Source: Shouchella patagoniensis
Lineage (GTDB): Bacteria > Bacillota > Bacilli > Bacillales > Bacillaceae_D
Assembly: GCF_002019705.1 (NCBI RefSeq)
Contig: NZ_KV917377.1
Location: 124,001 to 188,000 of the forward strand
DNA length: 64,000 nt
Direction of reading: 5' to 3'
Shown piece by piece: positions 34,558 to 45,172 of this stretch. Numbering within the stretch: position 1 is the stretch's first letter; each line of letters opens with the position of its first letter. Below the pieces are notes generated by a model. The model was not told the origin of the DNA, did no database searches, and saw only the letters and a list, made by a program, of their open reading frames with translations. The position numbers and the translations under genes are program-made.

Positions 34558-34584
34558 AAACTGCTAGCCTTAGCAGTTTTTTTG
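34556..34584 (+). terminator. Terminator after bofC
   Basis: AAAACTGCTA pairs with TAGCAGTTTT, followed by TTTT. Confidence 0.8.
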
Positions 34585-34669
34585 TCGTTTGACTTTAATG
34601 ACTAAAAAGTTTCTCTATGCTAAAATAGAAATAAATGTTCGCTTTTTGCAAAAGTAGGGGAGAGACTAA

Positions 34670-35269
34670 ATGATTGATTATATTAAAGGGGTATTAGTTG
34701 AAATTGAACCTGCGTACCTTGTTGTTGAAACAAATGGGGTTGGGTACCAAATTTATTGTGCAAACCCGTACCGCTTTTCTCAAAATACAATGACAGAAAT
34801 AATTGTGCCAACTTATCATTATGTACGTGAAGACACTCAACGTCTATACGGTTTTTCAAACAAAATGGAACGTGCTTTATTTGAGAAATTGCTTAATGTT
34901 AGTGGGATAGGTCCAAAAGGAGCATTGGCCATCTTAGCATCTGGACAACCAGAACATATTGTTCAAGCGATTGAAGAGGAAGATGATGCACTCCTTGTTC
35001 GATTTCCAGGCGTGGGAAAGAAAACCGCTCGGCAAATTATACTTGATCTAAAAGGAAAATTAGAAGAGTTTTCACCTTCACTAATGAATAGGTCCACACT
35101 TAATACGGTGAATACAGAAAATGTTGATTTACAAGATGCTCTTGAGGCATTGCGAGCACTTGGCTATGTGGATAAAGAATTGAAAAAGGTTGAAAAACAG
35201 CTTAAAAATGAAGAGCTTGAAACAGATGGGTACATAAAGCGTGCACTTGCACTTATGCTGAAGACCTAA
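34670..35269 (+). CDS. ruvA: Holliday junction helicase subunit RuvA
   Basis: 199 residues: an OB-fold (1-63), tandem helix-hairpin-helix motifs ([36 protein letters not shown]) and a flexible C-terminal domain (about 150-199) that contacts RuvB. It binds four-way junctions. ruvB follows after 16 bases. Confidence 0.95.
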   Translation: MIDYIKGVLVEIEPAYLVVETNGVGYQIYCANPYRFSQNTMTEIIVPTYHYVREDTQRLYGFSNKMERALFEKLLNVSGIGPKGALAILASGQPEHIVQAIEEEDDALLVRFPGVGKKTARQIILDLKGKLEEFSPSLMNRSTLNTVNTENVDLQDALEALRALGYVDKELKKVEKQLKNEELETDGYIKRALALMLKT

Positions 35270-35285
35270 TAGCGGGGTGACTACT

Positions 35286-36287
35286 ATGGAAGACCGTATC
35301 GTCTCAGCGGAGGCTACGGAAGCCGAGATGGCAAATGAACAAAATTTACGCCCAAACACTTTGGAAGATTATATTGGCCAGGAGGCGGTTAAAGCCAACT
35401 TAGCAGTATTTATGGAAGCGGCAAAAATGCGACAAGAAGCACTAGATCATGTCCTTTTATATGGACCGCCTGGTCTTGGGAAGACAACGCTTGCTGCTAT
35501 TATAGCGGCAGAAATGGGTGGAGAGCTTCGCACAACCTCTGGTCCTGCTATCGAAAGGGCAGGAGACTTAGCCGCGATTTTAACAGCACTTGAACCTGGA
35601 GACGTTCTTTTTATTGATGAAATACATCGCTTAAATCGTGTAGTAGAAGAGGTTCTATATCCAGCGATGGAGGATTTTTGCCTCGATATCGTTATCGGGA
35701 AAGGACCAACAGCTCGATCCGTTCGACTTGATTTACCACCATTCACATTAGTAGGTGCAACAACGAGAGCGGGAATGATCTCTTCTCCCCTTAGAGATCG
35801 GTTTGGTGTTCTGTCTAGGCTTGAGTATTATCATCCTAAGGAACTTGCCTTAATTGTTGAAAGATCTGCAAAAGTATTCGGTGTGGAGCTATCCAAAGAA
35901 GCGGGACTTGAGGTTGCTAGACGTTCAAGAGGGACCCCTCGAATAGCCAATCGTCTTTTGCGGAGAGTTAGAGACTTTACACAAGTTAGTGGAGCTCCTT
36001 CCATTACTCTTAAGGGGGCAAGTGATGCGTTGGAAAAGCTTCATGTTGATCCACTAGGTCTAGACCATATTGATGACAAATTGTTAAAAAGCATGATGGA
36101 GAGATTTAACGGCGGTCCAGTTGGACTTGAGACGATTGCTGCTACAATTGGTGAGGAATCGGATACGATTGAAGAGGTTTATGAGCCTTACTTATTGCAA
36201 ATAGGCTTTATCCAAAGAACGCCGCGAGGACGGATTGCAACGCCACTTTGTTATTCTCATTATGGATTGGAATATAAAAATGGGTAA
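35286..36287 (+). CDS. ruvB: Holliday junction helicase ATPase RuvB
   Basis: 333 residues of AAA+ ATPase: Walker [10 protein letters not shown] near 60, Walker B FIDEIH near 112, [15 protein letters not shown], and a winged-helix C-terminus ([27 protein letters not shown]). It drives branch migration with RuvA. ATG 35286 follows GGGGTGA; the GTG three codons earlier is that ribosome site itself. Confidence 0.95.
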   Translation: MEDRIVSAEATEAEMANEQNLRPNTLEDYIGQEAVKANLAVFMEAAKMRQEALDHVLLYGPPGLGKTTLAAIIAAEMGGELRTTSGPAIERAGDLAAILTALEPGDVLFIDEIHRLNRVVEEVLYPAMEDFCLDIVIGKGPTARSVRLDLPPFTLVGATTRAGMISSPLRDRFGVLSRLEYYHPKELALIVERSAKVFGVELSKEAGLEVARRSRGTPRIANRLLRRVRDFTQVSGAPSITLKGASDALEKLHVDPLGLDHIDDKLLKSMMERFNGGPVGLETIAATIGEESDTIEEVYEPYLLQIGFIQRTPRGRIATPLCYSHYGLEYKNG

Positions 36288-36483
36288 AACACTCGTAATT
36301 GTTGGTGTCGTTCTTATTATTATTGGAGTGCTTTGGCAATTGCTTGGGCGTTTAATACCACTTGGACGTTTGCCAGGTGACTTGTTTTTTAAAAATGGTC
36401 AAGTGTCCTTTTATTTTCCAATTGTTACATGTATTGTTATTAGCATCGTGCTATCTATATTGTTCTCACTGTTCCGGCGCTAA
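36280..36483 (+). CDS. DUF2905 small membrane protein
   Basis: 67 residues with two membrane segments (about 3-24 and 42-64) and the loop [19 protein letters not shown] that marks DUF2905. Function is unknown. ATG 36280 overlaps the last codons of ruvB; the ribosome site is weak, so it likely depends on translation of ruvB. Confidence 0.82.
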   Translation: MGKTLVIVGVVLIIIGVLWQLLGRLIPLGRLPGDLFFKNGQVSFYFPIVTCIVISIVLSILFSLFRR

Positions 36484-36569
36484 GAGTGTTGCAAGGAGTA
36501 GAAATGCCATGTATGCTAAGAAAGGTTTCATGCAAGCAGCGTTTCAGTTAAGACGGATAAGGTGATAAT

Positions 36570-37598
36570 GTGAATGTAAATGATTTTGATTTTGAATTAC
36601 CAGAAGAGTTAATTGCCCAGACACCTTTGAAAACGAGGACTGATTCTCGTATGTTGGTACTGGATAAACAGACAAAAGACTTGAGCGATAAAGCTTTTTC
36701 TGATATTGAAATGGAATTAAAGGCTGGAGATTGTCTCGTTTTAAATGACACAAAAGTACTTCCGGCGAGATTGATTGGCGAAAAGAAAGAAACTGGGGCT
36801 GTTATTGAAGTATTGTTATTAAAACAGCTTGAAAATGATGTATGGGAAACGTTAGCAAAGCCAGCGAAGAGAATTAAAGTTGGTACGGAAGTCTCTTTTG
36901 GTGAAGGGGCGCTAACCGCTATTTGTACGAATGTGCTTCCTGATGGAGGAAGACAGTTCCAATTCAACTATAAAGGTGTTTTTTATGAACTTCTTGAGAA
37001 ACTTGGAACAATGCCGCTACCACCATATATTAAAGAGCGCCTAGATGATTCAGACCGCTATCAAACGGTTTATGCAAATCAGTTAGGCTCTGCAGCAGCA
37101 CCTACAGCAGGGTTGCACTTTACTGCAGAATTACTTAATCGTATTAAAGAAAAAGGTGTTTCGATTGTCTACCTGACATTACATGTTGGTTTAGGGACAT
37201 TTCGTCCTGTAAGTGTAGAAAGTGTAGAAGATCATTTGATGCACTCGGAATATTATGCGCTTAGTGATTCAGCTGCAACAATTTTAAGGGGCACTCGAAA
37301 AGCAGGCGGAAGAATAATTGCTGTTGGAACGACGTCAGCACGCACGTTGGAAACCGTTTACTCAGAACATAATGATTTTGTAGCTGCAACTGGCTGGACA
37401 TCCATTTTTATTTATCCAGGCTATACGTATCGTGCGGTTGATGGCCTCCTTACAAACTTTCATCTCCCTAAATCTACACTAGTGATGTTAGTAAGTGCAC
37501 TCGTTGGTAAAGAACCTTTAATGCAAGCTTACACGCACGCAGTAAAAGAACGTTATCGTTTTTTTAGTTTTGGCGACGCGATGTTTATACGACCGTAA
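36570..37598 (+). CDS. queA: S-adenosylmethionine:tRNA ribosyltransferase-isomerase QueA
   Basis: 342 residues with [15 protein letters not shown] at the start, [23 protein letters not shown] and [17 protein letters not shown] near the end. It transfers the ribosyl part of SAM to preQ1 in tRNA to give epoxyqueuosine. GTG start with AAGGTGAT upstream. It precedes tgt, the preceding enzyme of the pathway. Confidence 0.94.
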   Translation: MNVNDFDFELPEELIAQTPLKTRTDSRMLVLDKQTKDLSDKAFSDIEMELKAGDCLVLNDTKVLPARLIGEKKETGAVIEVLLLKQLENDVWETLAKPAKRIKVGTEVSFGEGALTAICTNVLPDGGRQFQFNYKGVFYELLEKLGTMPLPPYIKERLDDSDRYQTVYANQLGSAAAPTAGLHFTAELLNRIKEKGVSIVYLTLHVGLGTFRPVSVESVEDHLMHSEYYALSDSAATILRGTRKAGGRIIAVGTTSARTLETVYSEHNDFVAATGWTSIFIYPGYTYRAVDGLLTNFHLPKSTLVMLVSALVGKEPLMQAYTHAVKERYRFFSFGDAMFIRP

Positions 37599-38765
<1,167 letters not shown>

Positions 38766-38807
38766 AGAAGTTTTGGCGTTTCGTATGAAAGAAAGGAGGA
38801 TTATCTT

Positions 38808-39083
38808 ATGAATGAAGGTGCAAGCCTATTAGTAACAATGCTCCCATTTATCGGGATCATCGTGCTGTTTTATTTCTTGCTTATCCGTCCGCAACAAAAA
38901 CAGCAAAAAAAGGTAAGAGAAATGCATGCATCGCTGCAACGTGGTGATAAAATTATCACGATTGGCGGTCTTCATGGTGTAATTGATTCAATTGACGAAT
39001 CAGTAGTTGTTCTTCTTGTGAACGATAACCGCAAGCTTACTTACGATCGTTCAGCGATTCGTGAAGTGGTGCAATCTGATTAA
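38808..39083 (+). CDS. yajC: YajC preprotein translocase subunit
   Basis: 91 residues: one N-terminal membrane segment followed by LIRPQQKQQKKVREMHASLQ and a small beta domain (GDKIITIGGLHGVIDSIDE). It is an accessory of the Sec translocase that associates with SecDF. The ribosome site AAAGGAGGA is strong. It is last in the queA-tgt-yajC unit, with a terminator after it. Confidence 0.93.
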   Translation: MNEGASLLVTMLPFIGIIVLFYFLLIRPQQKQQKKVREMHASLQRGDKIITIGGLHGVIDSIDESVVVLLVNDNRKLTYDRSAIREVVQSD

Positions 39084-39091
39084 TAAGATAA

Positions 39092-39127
39092 AAAACATGG
39101 CAGGGATTTCCTAGCCATGTTTTTTTT
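39092..39127. terminator. Bidirectional terminator after yajC
   Basis: AAAACATGGC pairs with GCCATGTTTT, followed by TTTTT; it also faces the 3' end of the minus-strand membrane protein gene. Confidence 0.85.
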
Positions 39128-39128
39128 A

Positions 39129-39509
39129 TTAATTGTTTGCATGTGACAAATTAACTCCAATCATTCCACCTAAAGATGAAATCCCGACATAACCTGCGAA
39201 AAGAAGTAACTGCTTTACAGAAACCACTTCATTATAACCAAGGTAACTAATTGCTAATACGATGCCTGAAAAAAGTAAAGCAGTTAAAGCGCCTGCTAGC
39301 CAGCCTCTCATCCCTGCTCTACCGCCAGCTATAAAGCCCCCGATAAATAGCGCGATAAAAGCAAAAGCAATCATGACCCAGCTAACAGAGTTTTCGGTAA
39401 GTGAGGTGAGTGTAAGCAATGTCGCAATTAAGGCACTAATTACAACAGAAATTCCAATACTCACTGTGACGCCGACAAAGATTGCTGGTAGAAAACGTCC
39501 GCCTTCCAT
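39129..39509 (-). CDS. TIGR04086-type membrane protein (YrzE-like)
   Basis: 126 residues with four membrane segments and the pattern FIGGFIAGGRAGMRGWLAGALTALLF, split by Gly-rich turns, typical of TIGR04086 proteins. Function is unknown. ATG 39509 is preceded by GAGGGGAGGA. Its place near yajC and yrbG agrees with yrzE in B. subtilis. Confidence 0.82.
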   Translation of the reverse strand: MEGGRFLPAIFVGVTVSIGISVVISALIATLLTLTSLTENSVSWVMIAFAFIALFIGGFIAGGRAGMRGWLAGALTALLFSGIVLAISYLGYNEVVSVKQLLLFAGYVGISSLGGMIGVNLSHANN

Positions 39510-39639
39510 AAAAGTCCTCCCCTCTTAAAACTTACTCGTTTTTATACTTATGCTTGGACAACGAAAACATGCTAGGTCTGTTGGATAAAAGGGGATAATC
39601 CGGGAATAGTAGCAATAACGTATGCTGGAGGAGATGCAG

Positions 39640-40104
39640 ATGCTGCTTAAGTTCGTGTTGCTTCAAGCAATCGCCGTTTATAGTTCCATGCGAATGATGC
39701 TGGTGATAAAACGAAAAACGGAAATTGGTCATATGCAAACAGAAGAATTTGCTTTATGTCTTTTAATTGGGGGAGTGATAGCCTCCGTTTTAACCCCTTA
39801 TGTGCATATCCAGATGTACATGTTGTGTTTAGTTGTATTCTCTGCTTCCATTTTTTTAAAAAAACAGAGACGTGTTTTTAACAAAGGTCGTCAATTGAAT
39901 TACAGAAAAGAACAAGTAAAGCAATCAATGATTCCATTACCTTTAATTATAGATGGAACGATTCAGCAAGAGGGTCTTAATGAATTGAAACAAACAGAAC
40001 TATGGCTCCGTCAACAATTACGATCATTTGGATATCGTGATATTCGCAAAATCTCTTATTGTTCTATAAAAGGAAAGCACTCTTTTTTTATTGATTCCTT
40101 ATGA
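39640..40104 (+). CDS. yrbG: YrbG-like membrane protein (short DUF421 type)
   Basis: 154 residues: a short N-terminal strand or helix (MLLKFVLLQAIAVYSSMRMM), two close membrane segments (about 35-72), then a cytoplasmic domain in which IPLPLIIDGTIQQEGLNEL and LRQQLRSFGYRDIRKISYCSI follow the DUF421 (YetF) pattern. It is shorter than the usual DUF421 length of over 200, lacking one N-terminal membrane segment. ATG 39640 is placed six bases after GGAGGAG. Position agrees with yrbG. Confidence 0.75.
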   Translation: MLLKFVLLQAIAVYSSMRMMLVIKRKTEIGHMQTEEFALCLLIGGVIASVLTPYVHIQMYMLCLVVFSASIFLKKQRRVFNKGRQLNYRKEQVKQSMIPLPLIIDGTIQQEGLNELKQTELWLRQQLRSFGYRDIRKISYCSIKGKHSFFIDSL

Positions 40105-40193
40105 ATTTGGGTTCGCATCCCGTGATAGATGTGGACACGTCTAGAATTCCACTTCATATGCTATTGTGTACGAACGTGGAAGGAGGTTCTCAT

Positions 40194-40442
40194 ATGGGAG
40201 AGAATTATTATAAGATGTGCCATGAAAATATTGGTAAGACTGTCTATATTACTGAGCAATGCGGAAAGCGCCATTATGGACGGATTGTTCGTGTAGATAG
40301 AGACCATGTATACTTGCAGCCTTTAGGAAGACGTGGATTTAGTTATGGCGGTTTTTACGGAGGCTATGGCTATAATTGGGGTTACCCAATTGCATTAGGG
40401 GCAATTGCTGGGGTCGCATTAGCTAGTTTGTTTTTTTGGTAA
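40194..40442 (+). CDS. Small protein: barrel-like N-terminus, Gly-Tyr stretch, C-terminal membrane segment
   Basis: 82 residues in the same three-part plan as the protein at 3406-3750. A small beta-domain (GKTVYITEQCGKRHYGRIV and VDRDHVYLQPL) resembles Sm/SH3 folds, a Gly-Tyr run (GGFYGGYGYNWGY) follows, and a hydrophobic C-terminal segment (IALGAIAGVALASLFFW) ends the chain. ATG 40194 has AAGGAGG seven bases upstream; the longer frame from 40101 overlaps yrbG and lacks a ribosome site. Function unknown. Confidence 0.7.
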   Translation: MGENYYKMCHENIGKTVYITEQCGKRHYGRIVRVDRDHVYLQPLGRRGFSYGGFYGGYGYNWGYPIALGAIAGVALASLFFW

Positions 40443-40445
40443 AAG

Positions 40446-40484
40446 GAAAAAGCACTTTCTGTTAAACGGAAAGTGCTTTTTTAC
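40446..40484. terminator. Bidirectional terminator between the Gly-Tyr protein gene and spoVB
   Basis: AAAAGCACTTTC pairs with GAAAGTGCTTTT; T residues follow on both strands. Confidence 0.87.
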
Positions 40485-42031
40485 ATATATTTTCCAATGA
40501 TAGGTAAGCGGCGTAGTTCCTCTTTTGTTAAAAGTTTAAGAGCAAAAATCCCGGCGATATAGACTAGTGAGGTGATCGTAATGGAACAAAGTGCTTTTGT
40601 TCCATATGAAAGGGAGTGAAACAAATGAGTTTCTGTTTGGATGCCAATGTATGCTGTTGCCACAATTAAAAGCAGAAGCTTAATTACGGGCCTTGCATGA
40701 ATGGCAAAACCAGTGGTCTTCGCAATGGATGCGAAATGTAACATAGTGACGAGAACAAAACCAATGACGATCGCTAAAGCAGCGCCCATAATTCCTAAAT
40801 TAGCATTGGATGCAAGGGCAAAGATAGCTCCTGTTTTAACTACAGCGCCAATTAAACTGTTCATCATTGATACTTTAGCATAATTTAAGGCCTGGAGCGC
40901 AGCTTGCAGGGGCCCTTGCAAATAAAGAAATAAAGCAAAAGGAGCCATAATTTGTAACATTGGAGCCGCGTGGGGAGCATTATACATGAGAGTCATCAGT
41001 TCGCTGGCAAATACATAAAGAATAACAACGCATATCCCTCCAGATAAAAAACCGATGCGTAATGTTTGTTCTAAACGGTGATGAATTAAGACAGTTTGTT
41101 TGTTTGCAGCAGCTTCGCTTAAATTAGGTAGAAGTGAAACGGACAAGGAATACGTAATAAAAGTGGGAAGTGTTAATAAAGGAACAACATACCCAACGAG
41201 CAGCCCGTATTGTTGTGTAGCCACCACGGTCATCGTCCCAGCTATGGCTAAGCTTTGTGCAACTACAATTGGTTCAAAAAATAGAGCGGTAGTGCCAATA
41301 AGTCTACTCCCTGTCGTTGGAAGAGCGATATGGAGTAAGTCAGAAAGTGTCTTTCTTTCTCCTTTTATTGTAGAAAAAAAACGCCGTCTAAAACGGAAGG
41401 TTTTTTGAGATTTAAATAAAAACATCATATAGAGCAAGGAAGCAAATTCCCCACAAATCGCAGATAGCATTGCACCAGCCGCAGCGTATTCTAAGCCAAA
41501 AGGCATAAAAGCAGCAGTTAAAACCGCTACTAACGTAATGCGAACAATTTGCTCGATTACCTGTGCATAGGCTGTAGGTTTCATATTTTGGCGTCCTTGG
41601 AAATACCCCCGTAAAACAGATGAAAGTGCTATAATAGGCACAATTGGAATGACAGCAAATAATGGAAAGATTGCGCGAGTGTCAGTTAGCATCGTTGTTG
41701 CAATTAATGGAGCAAGTAAAAACATTGCTGCAGTAAATAAGATGCTAAGCAGCCCAGTTATTGCAAGAGAAACGGCAAGGATTTTTTTTATACGCTGCCT
41801 ATTACCAATAGCTTCTGCTTCTGCTACTAGCTTTGCTATGGCAACGGGTAAGCCTAGTTGTGTTAATGTCAACAATAGCAACATTGTAGGAATGGCCATC
41901 ATGTAAAGACCAACGCCTTCAGCACCAAGCATTCTAGCCATAACAATTCGATTAATGAAGCCCAAAACTTTTGTAATAAAGCCTGCTGCTATTAAAATGA
42001 GCGTACCTCTAATAAAAGTTTGTTTAGTCAT
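40481..42031 (-). CDS. spoVB: SpoVB-like polysaccharide/lipid II flippase family protein
   Basis: 516 residues of the MurJ/MATE-like exporter superfamily with about 14 membrane segments. The start TKQTFIRGTLILIAAGFITK, followed by FINRIVMARMLGAEGVGLYMM, is typical of SpoVB. In B. subtilis SpoVB is needed for spore cortex formation and is thought to flip a lipid-linked precursor. ATG 42031 is preceded by an imperfect AAGGCAGGG. It lies alone on the minus strand between yrbG and comN, as in B. subtilis. Confidence 0.9.
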   Translation of the reverse strand: MTKQTFIRGTLILIAAGFITKVLGFINRIVMARMLGAEGVGLYMMAIPTMLLLLTLTQLGLPVAIAKLVAEAEAIGNRQRIKKILAVSLAITGLLSILFTAAMFLLAPLIATTMLTDTRAIFPLFAVIPIVPIIALSSVLRGYFQGRQNMKPTAYAQVIEQIVRITLVAVLTAAFMPFGLEYAAAGAMLSAICGEFASLLYMMFLFKSQKTFRFRRRFFSTIKGERKTLSDLLHIALPTTGSRLIGTTALFFEPIVVAQSLAIAGTMTVVATQQYGLLVGYVVPLLTLPTFITYSLSVSLLPNLSEAAANKQTVLIHHRLEQTLRIGFLSGGICVVILYVFASELMTLMYNAPHAAPMLQIMAPFALFLYLQGPLQAALQALNYAKVSMMNSLIGAVVKTGAIFALASNANLGIMGAALAIVIGFVLVTMLHFASIAKTTGFAIHARPVIKLLLLIVATAYIGIQTETHLFHSLSYGTKALCSITITSLVYIAGIFALKLLTKEELRRLPIIGKYM

Positions 42032-42208
42032 GGCAACCCTGCCTTTTCGTCTTAGAGCCTGTTTTAATACTATGTGTATGCTCAGTTGGACAGGACATGA
42101 CAAGCATGTGTGACAACCATCAGATTGGTTAAATTGAGTTAAGATAGCAGGAACTGCTTTTATTTGTTAGTATATGTATACTTACTGTTTTTTTGAGGGG
42201 TTGGGTAA

Positions 42209-42511
42209 ATGATTGAGAAACAACAATTTGATAGTTGGAAAGAAGATGTGCGACCTGTTCTTATCATTAAGTTAGAAGAATTCCATGAACTTGGTTATAA
42301 TCGGGTGTCGGAGGAAGATCTATGGACTTATTGTATAGACAAGTTAAAGAAGCGGAAAGAATTTATGCCGTTTTATGCATTTGTAGATGAGCTGCTCTCT
42401 ATTCAGCCTCAAGGTTATATGACTTGGTTGACGGTAAATACGTATAAAGAACCAGTTGATTGGTTTAAAGAATTTGAGGCGGCAACTGAACAGCAACATA
42501 CAAACAGCTAG
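42209..42511 (+). CDS. comN: ComN family post-transcriptional regulator (YrzD)
   Basis: A 100-residue acidic protein with FDSWKEDVRPVLIIKLEEF and GYNRVSEEDLWTYCIDKLKK. It matches ComN, which in B. subtilis acts post-transcriptionally on comER-comE operon mRNA for competence. The ribosome site is GAGGGG. It lies just upstream of secD, as in B. subtilis upstream of secDF. Confidence 0.87.
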   Translation: MIEKQQFDSWKEDVRPVLIIKLEEFHELGYNRVSEEDLWTYCIDKLKKRKEFMPFYAFVDELLSIQPQGYMTWLTVNTYKEPVDWFKEFEAATEQQHTNS

Positions 42512-42535
42512 ATAGCGTAGGAGGAAGAATGTATT

Positions 42536-43837
42536 ATGGTGAAAAAAGGCAGGATTGCCCTTTTCTTTTTCATAGTTGCCCTTATGGCTACAGGCATAGC
42601 GCTCTTGGTTAGGCCTGTTATTAGTGATGTTAATTTAGGGCTTGACCTGCAAGGTGGATTTGAAGTTCTATACGAAGTTGAACCCATTAATGAAGGAGAT
42701 ACTATTAATGATGAGGCTTTATTATCCACAACGACTGCATTAAATGAACGTGTGAATACAATTGGCGTTTCCGAGCCAACTATTCAAATCGAAGGAGATA
42801 ACCGAATTCGCGTTCAACTTGCTGGTGTACAAGATCAAGAATCTGCAAGAGAGATTTTAGCAACGGGTGGAGAGCTGACGATACGAGATGTCGATGACAA
42901 TATTCTCCTTGATGGTAGTGATCTCACTCAAAACGGTTCAAGTGCTAGTTTGCATGCGGATACAAATCAGCCAATTGTAACCCTTACTTTAGATGATGGA
43001 GATCAATTTGGGGAAATTACACAAGAGCTTTCCCAGCGTCCGGATAATGAAAACCTTCTCGTAATGTGGTTGGACTTTGAAGAGGGCGATAGTTACGAAG
43101 AAGAGCGGTTAAAAGAAGACCCTAAATTTCTTTCGGCAGCTAGTGTACGTCAACCGTTATTTACTCGTAACGTTATGATTGAAGGAAATTTCACAACAGA
43201 AGAAACCCGTTTCTTAGCAGAAATATTAAATGCTGGCTCGCTTCCTGTTGATTTAAATGAAATTTATTCAACATCAGTGGGTGCTTCGCTTGGGGAGCAA
43301 GCGATGAAGCAAACGGTAAATGCAGGCTTAATTGGTGTTGCCTTGATTTTTATCTACATGATTATGTATTATCGTTTCCCAGGTGTGATTGCTGTAATTA
43401 CACTTAGTGCCTATACATTTCTAGTATTAGTTATTTTTAATGCGCTGAATGCAGTGCTAACATTACCTGGGATTGCGGCTTTGATTTTAGGTGTAGGTAT
43501 GGCAGTAGATGCGAATATCATTACCTATGAGCGAGTTCGGGAAGAAATAAAAACAGGGAAATCAATAAAGTCAGCCTACAAAGTGGGTGGTAGACGGTCA
43601 TTTGCAACTATTTTTGATGCAAATATTACTACATTGATTGCTGCAGGAGTCATGTTTTATTTTGGGACGAGCTCAGTGCAAGGTTTCGCCGTTATGCTGA
43701 TTATAAGCATTCTTGTCAGCTTTTTAACAGCCGTATGGGGATCGAGAGTGTTGCTAGGACTTTGGGTAGATAGCAAATTCTTGAACAAACGACCAGGTTG
43801 GTTTGGCGTGAAAAGAGGTGAGATTGATGAGCTTTAA
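42536..43837 (+). CDS. secD: SecD, protein export subunit
   Basis: 433 residues: membrane segment 1 near 8-27, the D1 motif DVNLGLDLQGGFEVLYEV, a large extracytoplasmic P1 domain rich in acidic residues, then five membrane segments (about 258-415) with ILGVGMAVDANIITYERVREE and the ANITTLIA region. It uses the proton or sodium motive force to pull secreted proteins out after SecA-SecYEG. Unlike the fused SecDF of B. subtilis it ends here, and secF is a separate gene overlapping by 11 bases. Confidence 0.93.
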   Translation: MVKKGRIALFFFIVALMATGIALLVRPVISDVNLGLDLQGGFEVLYEVEPINEGDTINDEALLSTTTALNERVNTIGVSEPTIQIEGDNRIRVQLAGVQDQESAREILATGGELTIRDVDDNILLDGSDLTQNGSSASLHADTNQPIVTLTLDDGDQFGEITQELSQRPDNENLLVMWLDFEEGDSYEEERLKEDPKFLSAASVRQPLFTRNVMIEGNFTTEETRFLAEILNAGSLPVDLNEIYSTSVGASLGEQAMKQTVNAGLIGVALIFIYMIMYYRFPGVIAVITLSAYTFLVLVIFNALNAVLTLPGIAALILGVGMAVDANIITYERVREEIKTGKSIKSAYKVGGRRSFATIFDANITTLIAAGVMFYFGTSSVQGFAVMLIISILVSFLTAVWGSRVLLGLWVDSKFLNKRPGWFGVKRGEIDEL

Positions 43838-44771
43838 TCCGGAAAAATGGAATGTTGATTTAACAAAGCATCGACGGAAGTTTTTTGTTGGTTCTGGCTT
43901 GACGGTAATCATAGGAATCGTTTTGTTATTTACTATGGGGCTTAATTTAGGAGTCGATTTTGAGAGCGGATCAAATGTTGAAATTCAAACAGATGAACCA
44001 CTAACGCAAGAACAAGTTCTTGCAGATTTTGAAGCAATTGACATTGATGACTCGTACGTACCTTCAGTTACTCTTGGGGGTGACCAAAGCCAAAATGCGA
44101 GCGCTCGGTTTGTTGATGAGTTTTCTCAACAAGAAATAGCTTTAATTCAATCTTACTTTGATGAGAAATATGGACACTCGCCTAATATCAGTACAGTATC
44201 TCCATTGGTAGGGGAAGAGCTTGCTCAAAATGCCCTACTTTCTGTACTTATCGCTTCAGTTGCAATTGTTATTTACATTGCATTTCGCTTTCAGTTTCTT
44301 TATGGAATCTCAGCGATCATTGGTTTATTGCATGATGCATTTATTATTATTGCTTTGTTTAGTCTACTGCAAATTGAAATTAACGTACCGTTTATAGCTG
44401 CGGTTCTGACGGTTGTTGGTTACTCGATCAATGATACAATTGTCACGTTTGACCGGATGCGTGAAAATGTAAACAAAGAAAAAGAAATTAACAGTTTTGA
44501 ACGGCTTGCTCATATTGTTAATAAGAGTCTATTACAAGTGATAACACGTTCAATTAATACTGTCTTAACAGTTCTGTTTGCGTCGCTTGCTCTGTTTATT
44601 TTTGGTGGAGAAGCGATTCGCTCGTTCTCTCTTGCTCTTGTCATTGGTTTAGTTGCAGGAACCTATTCATCCATGTTCTTGTGTGCACAGATGTGGCTTG
44701 TTTGGGAATGGAAACGTCTTAAAAAGATAAAAAGCAAACCTCCAAAACAACCAGAGGAAGAATATATTTAA
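43827..44771 (+). CDS. secF: SecF, protein export subunit
   Basis: 314 residues: membrane segment 1 near 22-40, GLNLGVDFESGSNVEI, a short external domain, then five membrane segments with VVGYSINDTIVTFDRMREN and SINTVLTVL. It is the partner of SecD, translationally coupled by overlap; ATG 43827 lies four bases after AGAGGTGAG. A cytoplasmic Lys-rich tail closes it. Confidence 0.93.
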   Translation: MSFNPEKWNVDLTKHRRKFFVGSGLTVIIGIVLLFTMGLNLGVDFESGSNVEIQTDEPLTQEQVLADFEAIDIDDSYVPSVTLGGDQSQNASARFVDEFSQQEIALIQSYFDEKYGHSPNISTVSPLVGEELAQNALLSVLIASVAIVIYIAFRFQFLYGISAIIGLLHDAFIIIALFSLLQIEINVPFIAAVLTVVGYSINDTIVTFDRMRENVNKEKEINSFERLAHIVNKSLLQVITRSINTVLTVLFASLALFIFGGEAIRSFSLALVIGLVAGTYSSMFLCAQMWLVWEWKRLKKIKSKPPKQPEEEYI

Positions 44772-44794
44772 TTGAATGAAGGAAGGTGAGTAGA

Positions 44795-45106
44795 ATGAAG
44801 GCTCAAACAGCTTTTATTATCGGCGTAGTCGCAGCAATTATCATTGCGGTATTCGCGGTAATGAATGTAGAAAGTGTTCCAGTTAATTTGTTATTCGTAG
44901 AGGCAAAATGGCCGCTCATTTTAGTCATTCTTGGATCAGTACTGCTTGGAGCAATAGTAGCTGGGGCAATGTCCGTATTGAAAGTCCATCAACAAAAATT
45001 GGAAATCAAAAGGTTGCGAGCTTCAATCCAGTCTGAAAGTGTTAATGGGAGAGAAACAAGAAGCCGATTAACAAAATCAAAGAAGGATGATACCAATAAA
45101 AGCTAA
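44795..45106 (+). CDS. LapA-family membrane protein (YrvD-like)
   Basis: 103 residues with two membrane segments (about 5-25 and 40-62), the turn FAVMNVESVPVNLLF and a basic cytoplasmic tail with coiled-coil features (KVHQQKLEIKRLRASI). It is a DUF1049/LapA-domain protein; the role in Firmicutes is unknown. ATG 44795 follows GGAAGGTGAG. The place between secF and recJ agrees with yrvD. Confidence 0.82.
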   Translation: MKAQTAFIIGVVAAIIIAVFAVMNVESVPVNLLFVEAKWPLILVILGSVLLGAIVAGAMSVLKVHQQKLEIKRLRASIQSESVNGRETRSRLTKSKKDDTNKS

Positions 45107-45118
45107 TATGGAAATGCA

Positions 45119-45147
45119 TTGTCACCCTTCGATCACTCCTGTATAAT
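45119..45147 (+). promoter_or_regulatory. Sigma-A promoter of recJ
   Basis: TTGTCA, a 17-base spacer and TATAAT. Transcription would start about 20 bases before the recJ ribosome site, giving a very short leader. Confidence 0.7.
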
Positions 45148-45172
45148 AGGAGGGTCGAGGGGTGTTTTACAT

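Noticed and set aside
36504-36551. Fifteen-codon frame with AAGGAG before it between the DUF2905 gene and queA
   Set aside because: Very short, Cys-containing but unsupported by context; the AAGGAG may be chance. Not enough to list as a gene.
45125-45163. Imperfect inverted repeat around the recJ promoter and ribosome site
   Set aside because: The pairing has bulges, and transcription from the TATAAT would begin inside it, so most of the 5' arm would not be in the mRNA.
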